From: Desulfobacteraceae bacterium
GTDB lineage: Bacteria > Desulfobacterota > Desulfobacteria > Desulfobacterales > UBA5852
Length of the DNA stretch: 64,000 bases
Assembly: GCA_014237395.1 (NCBI GenBank)
Contig: JABZFP010000007.1
Coordinates: 226,367-290,366 of the forward strand
Direction: 5' to 3'
Every line of letters begins with the position of its first letter. Position 1 is the first letter of the stretch. The notes beneath the pieces are model-generated. The model was not told the origin of the DNA. It searched no databases and saw only the letters and a list, made by a program, of their open reading frames with translations. Of the stretch, positions 22,176 to 31,269 are shown piece after piece. The translations under genes and the position numbers were made by a program.

Positions 22176-24266
22176 TTAATTGTTGATCGGCAGATCTTCC
22201 TCGATGATGCCTTCTGTCGTTGGCGGCGGCGAAGCCGGATGCTCGGGCCCCGGGTTCAGCAAAATCCCTGCCGGTTGTCCTTCAACAACGTTGCCATTGG
22301 CCGTCTGATCTTCGGTCAAGGCCACCTCGATGGTTTCCCGTGACAGGTCGTCCGGCGGCCGGCCGGTTTGCGGGTCAATGATTTCCATGTGAATGTCTTC
22401 GGGAATCGCGAATTCGCGGGTTGGTTCCCCTTCCATGGCCTGTTTCATGAAGTGCGTCCAGATGGGAGCCGCACCGCGTCCGCCGGTAATGCCGACGCCG
22501 TTTTTGTCGCGCAAGGGGCGCTCCTTGTCAAAGCCGACCCAGACCGAGGTGCAAAGGGTCGGTGTAAACCCGGTGAACCAAGCGTCCTTGAAGCTGTTGG
22601 TGGTGCCGGTCTTGCCGGCCGCCGGCAAGGTGAATCCCAACCGGCGGACCACCGCGCCCGAGCCGCGATCCAGGACGCCCCGCATCATGTCCACGATCTG
22701 GTAGCTCAAATCGGGTTCCAGGACCCGTTGTCCGCTGACAAGATGTTCCTCCAGAATGCGACCCTGGGTGTCTTCGACCCGCAGAATCCAGAAGGGTTCG
22801 TGACGGATGCCGCCGGTGGCAAAGGTGGCGAAAGCGCTGGCCATTTCAAGCGGACTGACACCTGATGTGCCCAACGCCAGGGAGTAGACGGGCCGCAGCG
22901 GACTTTGAATCCCGCAGCGCCGGGCCGTGGCGATGACCGCTTCGGGTCCGGTGCGTTCGATGAGTTGGGCGGCAATGGTGTTGACCGAATCCATCAAGCC
23001 TTTCTTAAGAACGATGGGGCCGTGGAAGGTTCGGCTGAAATTGCGGGGCTGCCAATCGGCGGCACCGCGAACGGTGATGGTCATGGGACGATCCACCATG
23101 ACCGTGGCCGGGGAAAATCCAAGCGTTTCCAGTGCGGTATAATAGGTAAAGGGTTTGAACCCGGAGCCGGCCTGCCGGTTGTTCTGGATGGCGCGATTGT
23201 AGGTGGTTTCGGTATAGCCGCGGCCTCCCACCAGCGCTTTGACGGCGCCGGATTTAGCCTCGACGGCCACCAGCGCGCCCTGGGGGTGTTGCGCTTCCGC
23301 CGCGGTGTCTTCCGGTGCCCTGCCGGTCATGGCCGCCAGACTTTCGAGGCCTTCGTCCATGGCCTCTTCGGCCCAGGTCTGCAGCTGGGGATCGATGGTG
23401 GTCGCCACCTTGAGGCCGCCATGATGAACCGCGTCCGTGCCATAGCGATCTTCGAGATGCCGGATGACCATGTCGAGAAAATAGCCGCCGGTGCGCGCTT
23501 TGCGTGTGCTGGCAGCCAACACGATGGGGGTCTGGAACGCTTCGTCGGCCTGGGCGCGGGTGATATGCCCGGTTGCCACCATGCGCGCCAGGACGATGCG
23601 CTGCCGTGTCTTGGCGCGCCCCAGATGCCGGTAAGGGTTGTAGCGCGTGGGGGATTTGGGCAGGCCGGCCAGCATGGCGGCTTCGGCCAGATTGATCTCG
23701 GATGCAGTTTTGCCGAAAAAACTCCGGGCGGCCTGTTCGATCCCATGGGCCTGGGGACCGAAGGCAATCTGGTTGATGTACGCTTCCAGGATGTCTTCCT
23801 TGCCGTAGCGGGATTCGATCTGAAGCGCCACCAGCAGTTCGCGGAATTTGCGCATATAGCTGCGTTCGAAAGAGAAGAAAAGATTTTTGGCCAGCTGCTG
23901 GGTGATCGTGGAGGCGCCCTGGATTTTGCCCGGTTGGAACAGGGTGATCCAGAGCGCTTTCAGTGTACGCAGTTTATCGATGCCGTGGTGGCCCCAGAAG
24001 CGGTGATCTTCGGTGGCAATGACCGCATTGATGAAGTCCTGGGAAACCCGTTTGATGGGAATGGCCTCGCGGCCGCCGATGACCATGAGGCGCTCGCCTG
24101 TCACCGCAAAGATTTCGGTGGGCGGTGTTTCGATGATGCGGCCCAGCGGATCGGGAACCCGGGGCAGATCCTGCACGACGACAAACAACAGGCCCACCAG
24201 GCCTAAAACTGCCAGGCCGCCGGCAATCAATCCAACATAAAAAGTGGTTCGCAGAAAACGGATCAT
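22176..24266 (-). CDS. mrcA: Class A penicillin-binding protein (PBP1A type)
   Basis: A 696-residue bifunctional peptidoglycan synthase. After an N-terminal anchor (about 5-32) comes the glycosyltransferase domain (EDHRFWGHHGID, QGASTITQQLAKNLFFS, AAMLAGLPKSPTRYNPY). The transpeptidase domain carries the SxxK serine in AGSGFKPFTYY, the SxN in DSVNT and KTGTT. It polymerises lipid II and cross-links strands in the periplasm. The C-terminal 80 residues are acidic and Pro-rich. It lies 25 bases downstream of an anchored unknown protein and just upstream of the SPOR protein. Confidence 0.93.
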   Translation of the reverse strand: MIRFLRTTFYVGLIAGGLAVLGLVGLLFVVVQDLPRVPDPLGRIIETPPTEIFAVTGERLMVIGGREAIPIKRVSQDFINAVIATEDHRFWGHHGIDKLRTLKALWITLFQPGKIQGASTITQQLAKNLFFSFERSYMRKFRELLVALQIESRYGKEDILEAYINQIAFGPQAHGIEQAARSFFGKTASEINLAEAAMLAGLPKSPTRYNPYRHLGRAKTRQRIVLARMVATGHITRAQADEAFQTPIVLAASTRKARTGGYFLDMVIRHLEDRYGTDAVHHGGLKVATTIDPQLQTWAEEAMDEGLESLAAMTGRAPEDTAAEAQHPQGALVAVEAKSGAVKALVGGRGYTETTYNRAIQNNRQAGSGFKPFTYYTALETLGFSPATVMVDRPMTITVRGAADWQPRNFSRTFHGPIVLKKGLMDSVNTIAAQLIERTGPEAVIATARRCGIQSPLRPVYSLALGTSGVSPLEMASAFATFATGGIRHEPFWILRVEDTQGRILEEHLVSGQRVLEPDLSYQIVDMMRGVLDRGSGAVVRRLGFTLPAAGKTGTTNSFKDAWFTGFTPTLCTSVWVGFDKERPLRDKNGVGITGGRGAAPIWTHFMKQAMEGEPTREFAIPEDIHMEIIDPQTGRPPDDLSRETIEVALTEDQTANGNVVEGQPAGILLNPGPEHPASPPPTTEGIIEEDLPINN

Positions 24267-24291
24267 TCCGATAGTGCCAACACGTTACAGT

Positions 24292-25182
24292 CTAAAAGGT
24301 GATCGGGTTTTCAAATGTTTCGCCCTCCAGCACCGCCCGTATGCGGGCCACGGCCCAGTCCCGTCCCTGGAAGAGGATCACCCGCGTCTGGGTGGGCTCC
24401 TCCAATTCAAATCCCAGCTCGATATACCCCGAGAGCACCTCGTCGGAAATGGCCACGCGGGAAACCCGCCCGGGCGACTTCAATAAATTTTCCGGCCAGG
24501 GGACGCCCTGGCGGCGGACATCCTCGGAAACGGACTCCAGGGCTCGGAAAAAGCGGTCGGCGGTATAAATGCGGTTGGCAAACTGGGGCAGGTTCTCCAG
24601 CCGGTCGATACGCGGGGTTTCTCCGTGTTCCATGCGGGCCAGCATATCGGCGGATACGGTCAACTGCTGGAGAACGCGGTTGTCTTTGTTGAGGAAGTAA
24701 ATGCTGAACCCGCTGGCGCCGGGTTCGAAAAAGGCGCGATCCCACTCATTTTTACTGACAATGCGCACCAACGTATAGGGGGACAGCAATTCCGCGGCGA
24801 GTTCCGGCGGCAGTTCATTGTAGAGATGGCGAAAATGATCCGCCGAGATGATCAGTTCGATGCCGCGGGAAAGGGCCTGGGCGATCTGCGTGAAGTTTTG
24901 GGCGTCTCTTGCTTCGCGTTGAACGGCCTGCTTGTCCGTGACGATCTTTTCAAGGACCTGGCGGGCATCCTCGGTGCGATGCCCCTTTTCCCAAATGGCG
25001 CCGGATTCAGGCCGGAAGGGGTTGGTGGTCACGAGGTAGCGCCCGACCAGGTGCTCGGCCCAATCGAAGCGCAACTCGGCGATGAGCCCCAGGCTGAGCA
25101 GCAGCACCAGGACAATGGGTCGCAGGGCCACCATGCCTTTCAGCCAGTCGCCGATGGTCTGTGGATGGGACCAGGCATTCAT
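24292..25182 (-). CDS. Membrane-anchored hypothetical protein, 296 residues
   Basis: Not recognised. One membrane segment near residues 20-38 (LRPIVLVLLLSLGLIAEL) is followed by a soluble, mixed alpha/beta part of about 250 residues (IELIISADHFRHLYNELP; FSIYFLNKDNRVLQQLTVS). The predicted location is anchored in the inner membrane facing the periplasm. It follows the 67-residue gene by 3 bases and precedes PBP1A by 25 bases, so it is probably co-transcribed with them and may assist cell-wall synthesis; that role is only inferred from position. Confidence 0.68.
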   Translation of the reverse strand: MNAWSHPQTIGDWLKGMVALRPIVLVLLLSLGLIAELRFDWAEHLVGRYLVTTNPFRPESGAIWEKGHRTEDARQVLEKIVTDKQAVQREARDAQNFTQIAQALSRGIELIISADHFRHLYNELPPELAAELLSPYTLVRIVSKNEWDRAFFEPGASGFSIYFLNKDNRVLQQLTVSADMLARMEHGETPRIDRLENLPQFANRIYTADRFFRALESVSEDVRRQGVPWPENLLKSPGRVSRVAISDEVLSGYIELGFELEEPTQTRVILFQGRDWAVARIRAVLEGETFENPITF

Positions 25183-25185
25183 TGG

Positions 25186-25389
25186 TCAGCGATAAAAAAT
25201 CGACAAGGTGATATTCCAGGCGTTCTCCGATCCCTGGGATTCGGACTGCAGGATGTTCAGGACTTCGATGTCCGGATGGTCATTCAGCCAGTGGTTTACC
25301 TTGTCGGAGAGATTGGTGATGATCGACTCGAAGCGTTCGGAGGGAATGTGGCCTCCATCGTAGAAGATCTTGACCTGCATCGGTTTCAT
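25186..25389 (-). CDS. Small hypothetical protein, 67 residues
   Basis: A short soluble protein opening MKPMQVKIFYDGGHIPSERF. The first strand (QVKIFYDG) and later alternating pattern suggest a small alpha/beta fold. No family is recognised. It is held tightly between the MFS gene (6 bases) and the anchored protein gene (3 bases), which supports it as a real gene of the operon. Confidence 0.6.
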   Translation of the reverse strand: MKPMQVKIFYDGGHIPSERFESIITNLSDKVNHWLNDHPDIEVLNILQSESQGSENAWNITLSIFYR

Positions 25390-25395
25390 GGTGCC

Positions 25396-26775
25396 CTATC
25401 CTGTTTTGGGTGGTTTTGTACGGCGTTTGAGCTGAAGTCGCGCCACCATAATTAACACAGCCAGCATCAGAATAAAATACCCCGGCAGGTAAAGAAAGGA
25501 CTGTTCGAAAACCAGCGCCTCCAGGTCTTTGTCGCCAACCGCGGCAAGAATGGACGGGTGTCGGCGGAGAAAAGCCAACAGCAACGCATAGAGCAGCCCC
25601 GCCATGCCATACGCCAGGTTATAGGACAGGCCCTTGAAACTCAGGACCGTGGCCCGCTGCTCCGAAGCCGTGATCTGGTTCAGGTAGCGGCTGGAGAAAA
25701 AGTTCGTGAACATCATGACGGCGGAGAGCATGGCCAGGGGCAGGAGCCCGACGTAGGGCCAGAAAAACGTAATGCCGGTCAGGCCCATGGCGGCCATCGC
25801 GGCAATAGTGAAGAAATTGGACGTGGGCGTGAAGCGGGCATCCATTCTTTCGGCAATCTTGGGGATCACGATTCCCATCAGGGCCAAGCCCGACCCGATC
25901 AGGCCGAAGGAGGCCTCCGGGTAGTGGATGGCGCGCAGGTATTGACTGTTCAAGGTGATCACCACCCGGATCACGTGGTCGAACAGCAGGCCGGCCAGGA
26001 TGATGCACAGTGCCATGGGGGTTTGCAGAATCCAACGCCCGGCACGCCATGTCATCCGGAACGTCTGCCGGATCATGGAGACGGGTTCGCCTGCCGCGGT
26101 TTTGGCCGGGGTTTCGTCCAAAGCGATGTCTTCCATCCCCAGCGTCTGCACCAAAGCGCCGATGGCCATGGCCAGGGTCAGAAAGAGCGGAAAGCGCAGG
26201 GTGGTTTCCGGCGCAAACCGCAGGGCCAGTCCCAGGCCGTCCATGAGGCGGTTGAGCAGATCCGGGTCATACACCGCCGCTCCGACACTCATGGCGATAA
26301 CGTAGCCCATGGATTGGTAGCGGATTTGTCTTTCGAGCACCCGTCCCCAGTCTTCGGGGCGTCCATCGCGTTTCAAGGCGTCGTAGGCCAGGGCTTCATC
26401 CGCGCCGCTGGCGGCCGCCTCGGCCATACCGCTCAGGACCCGGTTCACCAGAAAAATGGCGAACAGCAGCTGCCCGCCGCCCCGGGGCGCCAGGCACAGG
26501 AGGGCGATTTCGGCAATCATCAGCACGCCGGCCACCACCAGTAAATTGCGGCGGCCGATAAGGTCCGCCAGGGCGCCGGAAGGGACTTCCAGCAGGACAA
26601 TGGTGGCCGCCCAGGCGGCGTTCAGCAGGGCGAATTGTTCCAGCGTCAGCCCGAAATCAAGAAAGAGCACCGCAAAGACCGGATAGTAGAAACGGGCGTT
26701 GAAGCACACCCGAAAGGCGATGAAACGGCGCACATTGGGGATGGCAAAAGGCGATGGCGGTGTTGTGTCGCTCAT
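25396..26775 (-). CDS. Major facilitator superfamily transporter
   Basis: A 459-residue protein with about 12 membrane segments. The loop after the second segment carries the MFS signature (GALADLIGRRNLLVVAG). A longer central loop (about 205-235) divides the halves. The substrate cannot be told; position after dpaL makes an amino acid or peptide product possible. The ATG at 26775 is taken as start, with GGAGG 16 bases upstream, which is a long spacing; an in-frame TTG at 26805 lies before that site and is less likely. Confidence 0.85.
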   Translation of the reverse strand: MSDTTPPSPFAIPNVRRFIAFRVCFNARFYYPVFAVLFLDFGLTLEQFALLNAAWAATIVLLEVPSGALADLIGRRNLLVVAGVLMIAEIALLCLAPRGGGQLLFAIFLVNRVLSGMAEAAASGADEALAYDALKRDGRPEDWGRVLERQIRYQSMGYVIAMSVGAAVYDPDLLNRLMDGLGLALRFAPETTLRFPLFLTLAMAIGALVQTLGMEDIALDETPAKTAAGEPVSMIRQTFRMTWRAGRWILQTPMALCIILAGLLFDHVIRVVITLNSQYLRAIHYPEASFGLIGSGLALMGIVIPKIAERMDARFTPTSNFFTIAAMAAMGLTGITFFWPYVGLLPLAMLSAVMMFTNFFSSRYLNQITASEQRATVLSFKGLSYNLAYGMAGLLYALLLAFLRRHPSILAAVGDKDLEALVFEQSFLYLPGYFILMLAVLIMVARLQLKRRTKPPKTG

Positions 26776-26838
26776 GGGTGCGAAGCTGCTGCCTCCGTTG
26801 ATCAAGACGCCCTTAACGTGGGGTACCGGTGTGTGGTG

Positions 26839-28059
26839 TCAGCGCCCGGTCGATCCGTTGTCGTTAAATCGGCGGACGGTCTTCCGATAGGCGTCGGGAT
26901 CGGTGGCCCCCTCGGTGGAAATGAGCAGGATGTGTGATTCCGGTCCCAGTCCCAACTGCTTTCGCCCGTCCTGAGTGGTCTCCGATTGCATCATGTGGCA
27001 CAGACAGCCGGTGGAGACCGCGCCGCATTCGCCGGCTTCGATGGGCGGGTCCGGTGGGTGGGGAAAGGCCAGACGCCGCATACCGGCTTCGGCCAGATCG
27101 TCCCGGGCACTGGCAAATGCATCGGCGTAGCGGCGCAGGATTTCCCAGCCCGGCCGCGTGGGTTCGCCGCAGGCCAGCCCGGCCATGCGGGTGGCCAGTT
27201 CCCCCTTCACGGGAATGATTTCCCGCCCGCCCGCCCGCATGGAGCGGTAATAGCAATCGGCGGCCGCCGCTTCGATAACCACCAGCCGCGGCCGCTGATC
27301 CGCGAAATGCTCGACAAGATAGGCCTGAAGTGACGCCGCGAGGGCGCCGACGCCGCACGGCACGAACAGGTGGGTGGGGAGCGTGTCGCCCATCTGCGCG
27401 AGCGCTTCGTCCAAAAGCGTCAGATAGCCCTGCATGATCCGCTCCGGGATGGCCTCGTATCCTTCCCAGGCCGTATCCTGGATAAGGAAATGCCCCTGGT
27501 CGTCGGCCTGCCGGGCCGCGCGTCGCACGGCGTCGTCATAGTTGCCGTCGATGACGATCGCTTGGCCGCCAAAGGTGCGAATGGCGTCCAGGCGAGCGGT
27601 TATCGTACCGCGGGGCAGCAGCACCTTGCTGCGGCAGCCGAGTTGGGCCGCCATCCAGGCCACGGCTGCGCCGTGGTTGCCGTCCGAGGCTGTCACGAGG
27701 GTAATCGCGGCGATGGCCTTGCGAATGCGGGGCTGGCTGAAAGCGGTGAAGTCCAGTGGCGGGGGCATGTCGAGATGGTCCGCCAAGGTGGTGCATACCG
27801 CGTAGGAGGCGCCCAGGCCTTTGAAGGCGTTGAGGTCGAAGCGTTTGGATTCGTCCTTGATCCAGATCCGGCCAACCCCCAGCGTGCGTGCCAATTGATC
27901 GAGGGCGATCAAGGGCGTGGGCCGGTAGGTCGGCAGCGTGTGATGAAAGCGACGGATGTGCTGAACGGTTTCCGGGGCTGCAAAGGCTGTATGCGGGGCG
28001 TCCGGGGAAGGCTGCCGCGCGCGCAGGTTATCGAAAAGATTTAAGAGGATGGTCGCCAT
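26839..28059 (-). CDS. dpaL: Diaminopropionate ammonia-lyase
   Basis: A 406-residue fold-type II PLP enzyme. The PLP lysine lies in DLNAFKGLGASYA and the phosphate/substrate region in TASDGNHGAAVAW; the family-specific segments WEGYEAIPERIMQGY and GLACGEPTRPGWEIL match DpaL/YgeX. It converts 2,3-diaminopropionate to pyruvate and two ammonia. The N-terminus (LNLFDNLRARQ) is a little unusual but the length fits the family. It follows pepT by 3 bases, so peptide cleavage and amino-acid breakdown are coupled. Confidence 0.9.
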   Translation of the reverse strand: MATILLNLFDNLRARQPSPDAPHTAFAAPETVQHIRRFHHTLPTYRPTPLIALDQLARTLGVGRIWIKDESKRFDLNAFKGLGASYAVCTTLADHLDMPPPLDFTAFSQPRIRKAIAAITLVTASDGNHGAAVAWMAAQLGCRSKVLLPRGTITARLDAIRTFGGQAIVIDGNYDDAVRRAARQADDQGHFLIQDTAWEGYEAIPERIMQGYLTLLDEALAQMGDTLPTHLFVPCGVGALAASLQAYLVEHFADQRPRLVVIEAAAADCYYRSMRAGGREIIPVKGELATRMAGLACGEPTRPGWEILRRYADAFASARDDLAEAGMRRLAFPHPPDPPIEAGECGAVSTGCLCHMMQSETTQDGRKQLGLGPESHILLISTEGATDPDAYRKTVRRFNDNGSTGR

Positions 28060-28062
28060 GGG

Positions 28063-29376
28063 TCAGGCCGCCGCCGGCGATGCGGCAAGGGGGGGCGGAT
28101 CTTCGGCCCAGAGACGGCACAACGTCAGAATGACCTGGGGGCTTTTGGCCAGCGCAATCACCGGGATCCATTCTTTGCGGCTGTGGAACAGCAGGCCGCC
28201 GGCGAACAGATTGGGGGTCGGCAATCCCATGAAACAGAGGTGGGCACCGTCGGTGCCGCCCCGGATGGCCTTGTTGATGACGGGTATGCCGGCGGCCTCG
28301 ATGGCGGCTTGGCCTTTACGGGCGACGTCGGGATGGCGCGCCAGGACTTCGTGCATGTTGCGGTATTGCTCGCTGACCCGGAGGTCGATGGTCAGGCCGG
28401 GGGTGGCCGTTTCAAAGCTGGCGCTCATCTGCTGCAGCAGTTTTTCGCGCCGGCGGTTGCGTGCGGCATCGAAGTCCCGCAGAATCATTTCAACCGTGGC
28501 CTGGCTTTCATTGCCGGAGAGCGACGTAACGTGAAAAAAGCCCTCACGGCCTTCGGTGTGTTCAGGGGCTTCGGCCGCCGGCAGACCGGCGATGAAACGT
28601 GCCGCCAGCGTGCCGGCATTCACCATGCGGTTCTTGGCGTAGCCCGGATGCACGTTCATACCGTGAAAGGTCAAAACGGCTTTCAGGGCATGGAAGCATT
28701 CCGTTTCCAGCTCCCCCATTTCACCGCCGTCGATGGTGTAGCCGATATCGCCCAACTTGGCGCGCTGGATGAAGGCGGTCCCCTGACTGATTTCTTCATC
28801 CGGGGTAAAGACGATACGTAATTCCGGATGCGGCCAGTCCTTAAAATGCTGGAGGGCCTCCAGCGCGGTCATGATGGCCGCCAGGCCAGCTTTGTCATCC
28901 GCTCCCAGCAGGGTGCGGCCGGCCGCGGTGATGATGTCGGAACCGGTGAATTTCAGCAGTTCAGGCGATTCCGCCGGCGTGAGACGCAGGTCCGGATCGT
29001 CGGGAAAGTGGATCGGGCCGCCGTCGTATGACCGGTGCACCACCGGCCGGACATGGGCACCCGAAACCGAGGGGGACGTGTCCAGGTGGGCGCAGAATGT
29101 CAATGACAGCGACGATTTGGCGTGACGGCCGGGCAGGACGGCGTAGACATAGCCGTAGGCATCGTGTTCGATGTCCAGCAGACCCAGTTGTTTCAGCTCG
29201 TCGGCCAGCAGGGCGCCTAAGGCCAGTTGGCCTTCTGATGACGGGTGTCGGCCGGATTCAGGATCGGCCGTGGAATCCAGTGCCACATAGCGCAGGAACC
29301 GTTCCACCGCACGGGGCTGCAGATAGTCGATAAGGTTTTCGGGGGGCATGGTCGCCTGATGGGCTTCAGCGGTCAT
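28063..29376 (-). CDS. pepT: Peptidase T (tripeptidase, M20B)
   Basis: A 437-residue zinc aminopeptidase. Metal and catalytic motifs of the M20B group are present: CAHLDTSPS, LGADDKAG, FTPDEEIS, HPGYAKNRM and RGGTDGAHL. It releases the N-terminal residue of tripeptides in the cytoplasm. The ATG at 29376 is used; a second possible start at 29349 would remove nine residues. It lies 3 bases after the small HTH gene and 3 before dpaL, so the three form an operon. Confidence 0.93.
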   Translation of the reverse strand: MTAEAHQATMPPENLIDYLQPRAVERFLRYVALDSTADPESGRHPSSEGQLALGALLADELKQLGLLDIEHDAYGYVYAVLPGRHAKSSLSLTFCAHLDTSPSVSGAHVRPVVHRSYDGGPIHFPDDPDLRLTPAESPELLKFTGSDIITAAGRTLLGADDKAGLAAIMTALEALQHFKDWPHPELRIVFTPDEEISQGTAFIQRAKLGDIGYTIDGGEMGELETECFHALKAVLTFHGMNVHPGYAKNRMVNAGTLAARFIAGLPAAEAPEHTEGREGFFHVTSLSGNESQATVEMILRDFDAARNRRREKLLQQMSASFETATPGLTIDLRVSEQYRNMHEVLARHPDVARKGQAAIEAAGIPVINKAIRGGTDGAHLCFMGLPTPNLFAGGLLFHSRKEWIPVIALAKSPQVILTLCRLWAEDPPPLAASPAAA

Positions 29377-29379
29377 TTT

Positions 29380-29763
29380 CTATGGGCGCAGGAGATTTTT
29401 GACATAGGAATTTTCAAGGCTTGCGGCATCGATTTGCCATTCGCCCCCCGGCGATTGATGCCCCTGCAGCCGCCCTTCTTTCAACCAGCGGACGACACCG
29501 GCTTCGGTCAGGTAGGTCATGGCGCTGAATTCGGACAGGGAATACGCCGCAGATTTCCGGATGGTTTGGGCGGGCTTTTTGGCTTTGGCCGGGGGCGACG
29601 GGGTGTCACCGGTATTTAGGGCGCTTGCCGGGATCATCCATCGGCCGGACTGTTTTTCACCCCTGATCTTGTTTTCGCGGAGCAGTTTGGTGACCTGCGC
29701 AACGGTCATACCGGATCGCGATGCAAACTCCTTGGTGGTGAGAAGGGTGTCTTTGGGTTCCAT
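29380..29763 (-). CDS. Small protein with two helix-turn-helix (excisionase-like) modules
   Basis: A 127-residue protein. Residues 8-50 (TTKEFASRSGMTVAQVTKLL then GRWMIPASAL) form a MerR/excisionase-type helix-turn-helix. A Pro/Lys linker leads to a second similar module (residues 75-125: LSEFSAMTYLTEAGVVRWLK, then GEWQIDAASL). AGGA lies 7 bases before the ATG at 29763; the longer upstream frame lacks support. As first gene before pepT and dpaL it may regulate them, which is an inference. Confidence 0.75.
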   Translation of the reverse strand: MEPKDTLLTTKEFASRSGMTVAQVTKLLRENKIRGEKQSGRWMIPASALNTGDTPSPPAKAKKPAQTIRKSAAYSLSEFSAMTYLTEAGVVRWLKEGRLQGHQSPGGEWQIDAASLENSYVKNLLRP

Positions 29764-30040
29764 GGGGGGGTCCTTTCGGTAATGTCCAAGAATAACGACG
29801 GACAGCCCTCTTTGGGGTGGGGATCGACGGGCGTTGTCCTGACCCTGCCTGACGACGACCATACTAAACTTGAACCCTTTCGTAAAGGTTCCCTGGCCGG
29901 CAACCCGCAGCTGGCGACAGGCCCTTTGGGGGGAGCCCACCCTCTTTCGCCGTCTACCGCAACGTCGACAATGCCGTGTTCCAATACAAATATATAGATA
30001 AAACCTTTTTACGAGCAGGCTTTGCATCAATATTAACGAT
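29764..30040. other. Divergent intergenic stretch
   Basis: About 280 bases between the HTH gene and the MauE/DoxX gene. Short frames on both strands look non-coding. No promoter for the minus-strand operon was convincing. Confidence 0.4.
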
Positions 30041-30069
30041 TTGATTCACGATTCTCATTTTACTATGTA
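30041..30069 (+). promoter_or_regulatory. Sigma-70-like promoter of the redox gene group
   Basis: TTGATT (30041-30046), a 17-base spacer and TATGTA (30064-30069), about 45 bases before the start codon at 30114. Confidence 0.6.
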
Positions 30070-30113
30070 ACCAACTTAAATCGCATTGAATTCCCCTTTT
30101 TCAGCAAGGATAT

Positions 30114-30653
30114 ATGAAGCAAGATACCGATATGATGAAGACGTTGACATGGCGCATCCCACATCGCGCGGACGGTATCTGGCTTTGCCGTGGCCTTCGA
30201 TGGGGGCTGGCCCTGGTGTTCCTCTATGCGGGCCTCATCAAATTAGTGGACCCCACTTCTTTTGCGGTTATCATCGCGGCCTATGGTCTGGTGCCGGAAA
30301 GCTTGTTGATGCCGATCGCGGTGATTTTGCCGACCCTTGAAGTCCTGGCCGCCATTGGGCTGATGGTTGATCTGCGCGGCAGTCTGACCCTGATGGCCGT
30401 CCTGATGGCGATTTTTATCGCGGTCCTGGGCTATGGTCTGTGGATGGGGCTGGATGTGGATTGTGGTTGTTTCGGCCCCGAAGACCCGGAAGGGAAAGCC
30501 TTCGCGGGCATGCGCGCGGCGCTTTATCGGGATTTCGTGCTCACGGGCGGCATTCTGCTGCTGTATGGCTGGCGACATCGGTTCCGTATCGCGCCGGTCA
30601 GGGTTTATTTATCAGGATTCAAAAATAAGGAGGAAACGCATGACCCGGTTTAA
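30114..30653 (+). CDS. MauE/DoxX-like redox membrane protein
   Basis: A 179-residue inner-membrane protein with four hydrophobic segments (ALVFLYAGLIKLVDP first) of the MauE/DoxX group. A Cys pair sits in GLDVDCGCFG, the motif common in MauE-like proteins linked to disulfide handling. The start at 30114 follows AAGGA by only 3 bases; an ATG-ATG pair at 30132 is an alternative. The end overlaps the rhodanese gene by 14 bases, so the two are coupled. It may pass electrons to the periplasmic partner, which is an inference. Confidence 0.82.
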   Translation: MKQDTDMMKTLTWRIPHRADGIWLCRGLRWGLALVFLYAGLIKLVDPTSFAVIIAAYGLVPESLLMPIAVILPTLEVLAAIGLMVDLRGSLTLMAVLMAIFIAVLGYGLWMGLDVDCGCFGPEDPEGKAFAGMRAALYRDFVLTGGILLLYGWRHRFRIAPVRVYLSGFKNKEETHDPV

Positions 30654-31173
30654 TCGGTTGGTTGTAAGTCTGGTGCTCATCATCGGGATGGTCGGGGGTG
30701 GTTTGGGAACGGCGATCGCCAAGGACAAATTTGAAGCGGAAGTGGACAAGGAAAGTGCTGCCGTCAAAGTGGTGCGCGAGGTTCAGCGGGGCGGCTACGA
30801 CGTAGTGACCACCGACGAACTCAAAAAGTGGATTGACAGTGGCAAGGCGATGGTCATCGTTGACACGATGCCGCTTGATGCCAGCTATAAAAAACAGCAT
30901 GTGCCCGGTGCCGTGCAGTTCCTTTTCCCTATTCCGGACATGGAGACATGGGATGTCAAGGAGACCGACGGTAAATCATTGGACGACTACACCGCCTTGC
31001 TTGGGCCGGACAAGGACAAAACCATTGTGGTCTATTGCGGTTTCGTAAAATGTACCCGCAGCCACAACGGGGCGGCCTGGGCGCGCAAACTGGGGTACAA
31101 GCATGTTTATCGCTACACCGGTGGGATCTATGCCTGGCGGGGTGCCGGGTATCCGATTGAAAAGGCCGATTAG
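30640..31173 (+). CDS. Exported rhodanese-like sulfurtransferase
   Basis: A 177-residue protein with a signal peptide (LVVSLVLIIGMVGGG, cleavage near AIA at about 27) and one rhodanese domain (residues about 55-172). The active-site loop reads YCGFVKCTRSH, with the catalytic cysteine first, and the domain ends GGIYAWRGAGYPI. It would act in the periplasm, moving sulfane sulfur (rhodanese proteins can also handle selenium in vitro). GGAGG precedes the ATG at 30640, which lies inside the upstream gene. Confidence 0.88.
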   Translation: MTRFNRLVVSLVLIIGMVGGGLGTAIAKDKFEAEVDKESAAVKVVREVQRGGYDVVTTDELKKWIDSGKAMVIVDTMPLDASYKKQHVPGAVQFLFPIPDMETWDVKETDGKSLDDYTALLGPDKDKTIVVYCGFVKCTRSHNGAAWARKLGYKHVYRYTGGIYAWRGAGYPIEKAD

Positions 31174-31269
31174 CGGATGGCCGTGGATTTGCGGATGGAT
31201 GGCGCGGCCGACCCCATTTTTCCCGGCGCAACATCTTATATAAAAAGGAAAGCGTGGACGTAAAAACGG

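Noticed and set aside
22905..24206. A 433-codon open frame antisense to PBP1A
   Set aside because: PBP1A is certain on the other strand; the antisense translation is Gly/His-rich without motifs.
29782..29997. A 71-codon plus-strand frame between the HTH and MauE genes
   Set aside because: No ribosome site, low-complexity composition, and overlap with the likely upstream region of the HTH gene.
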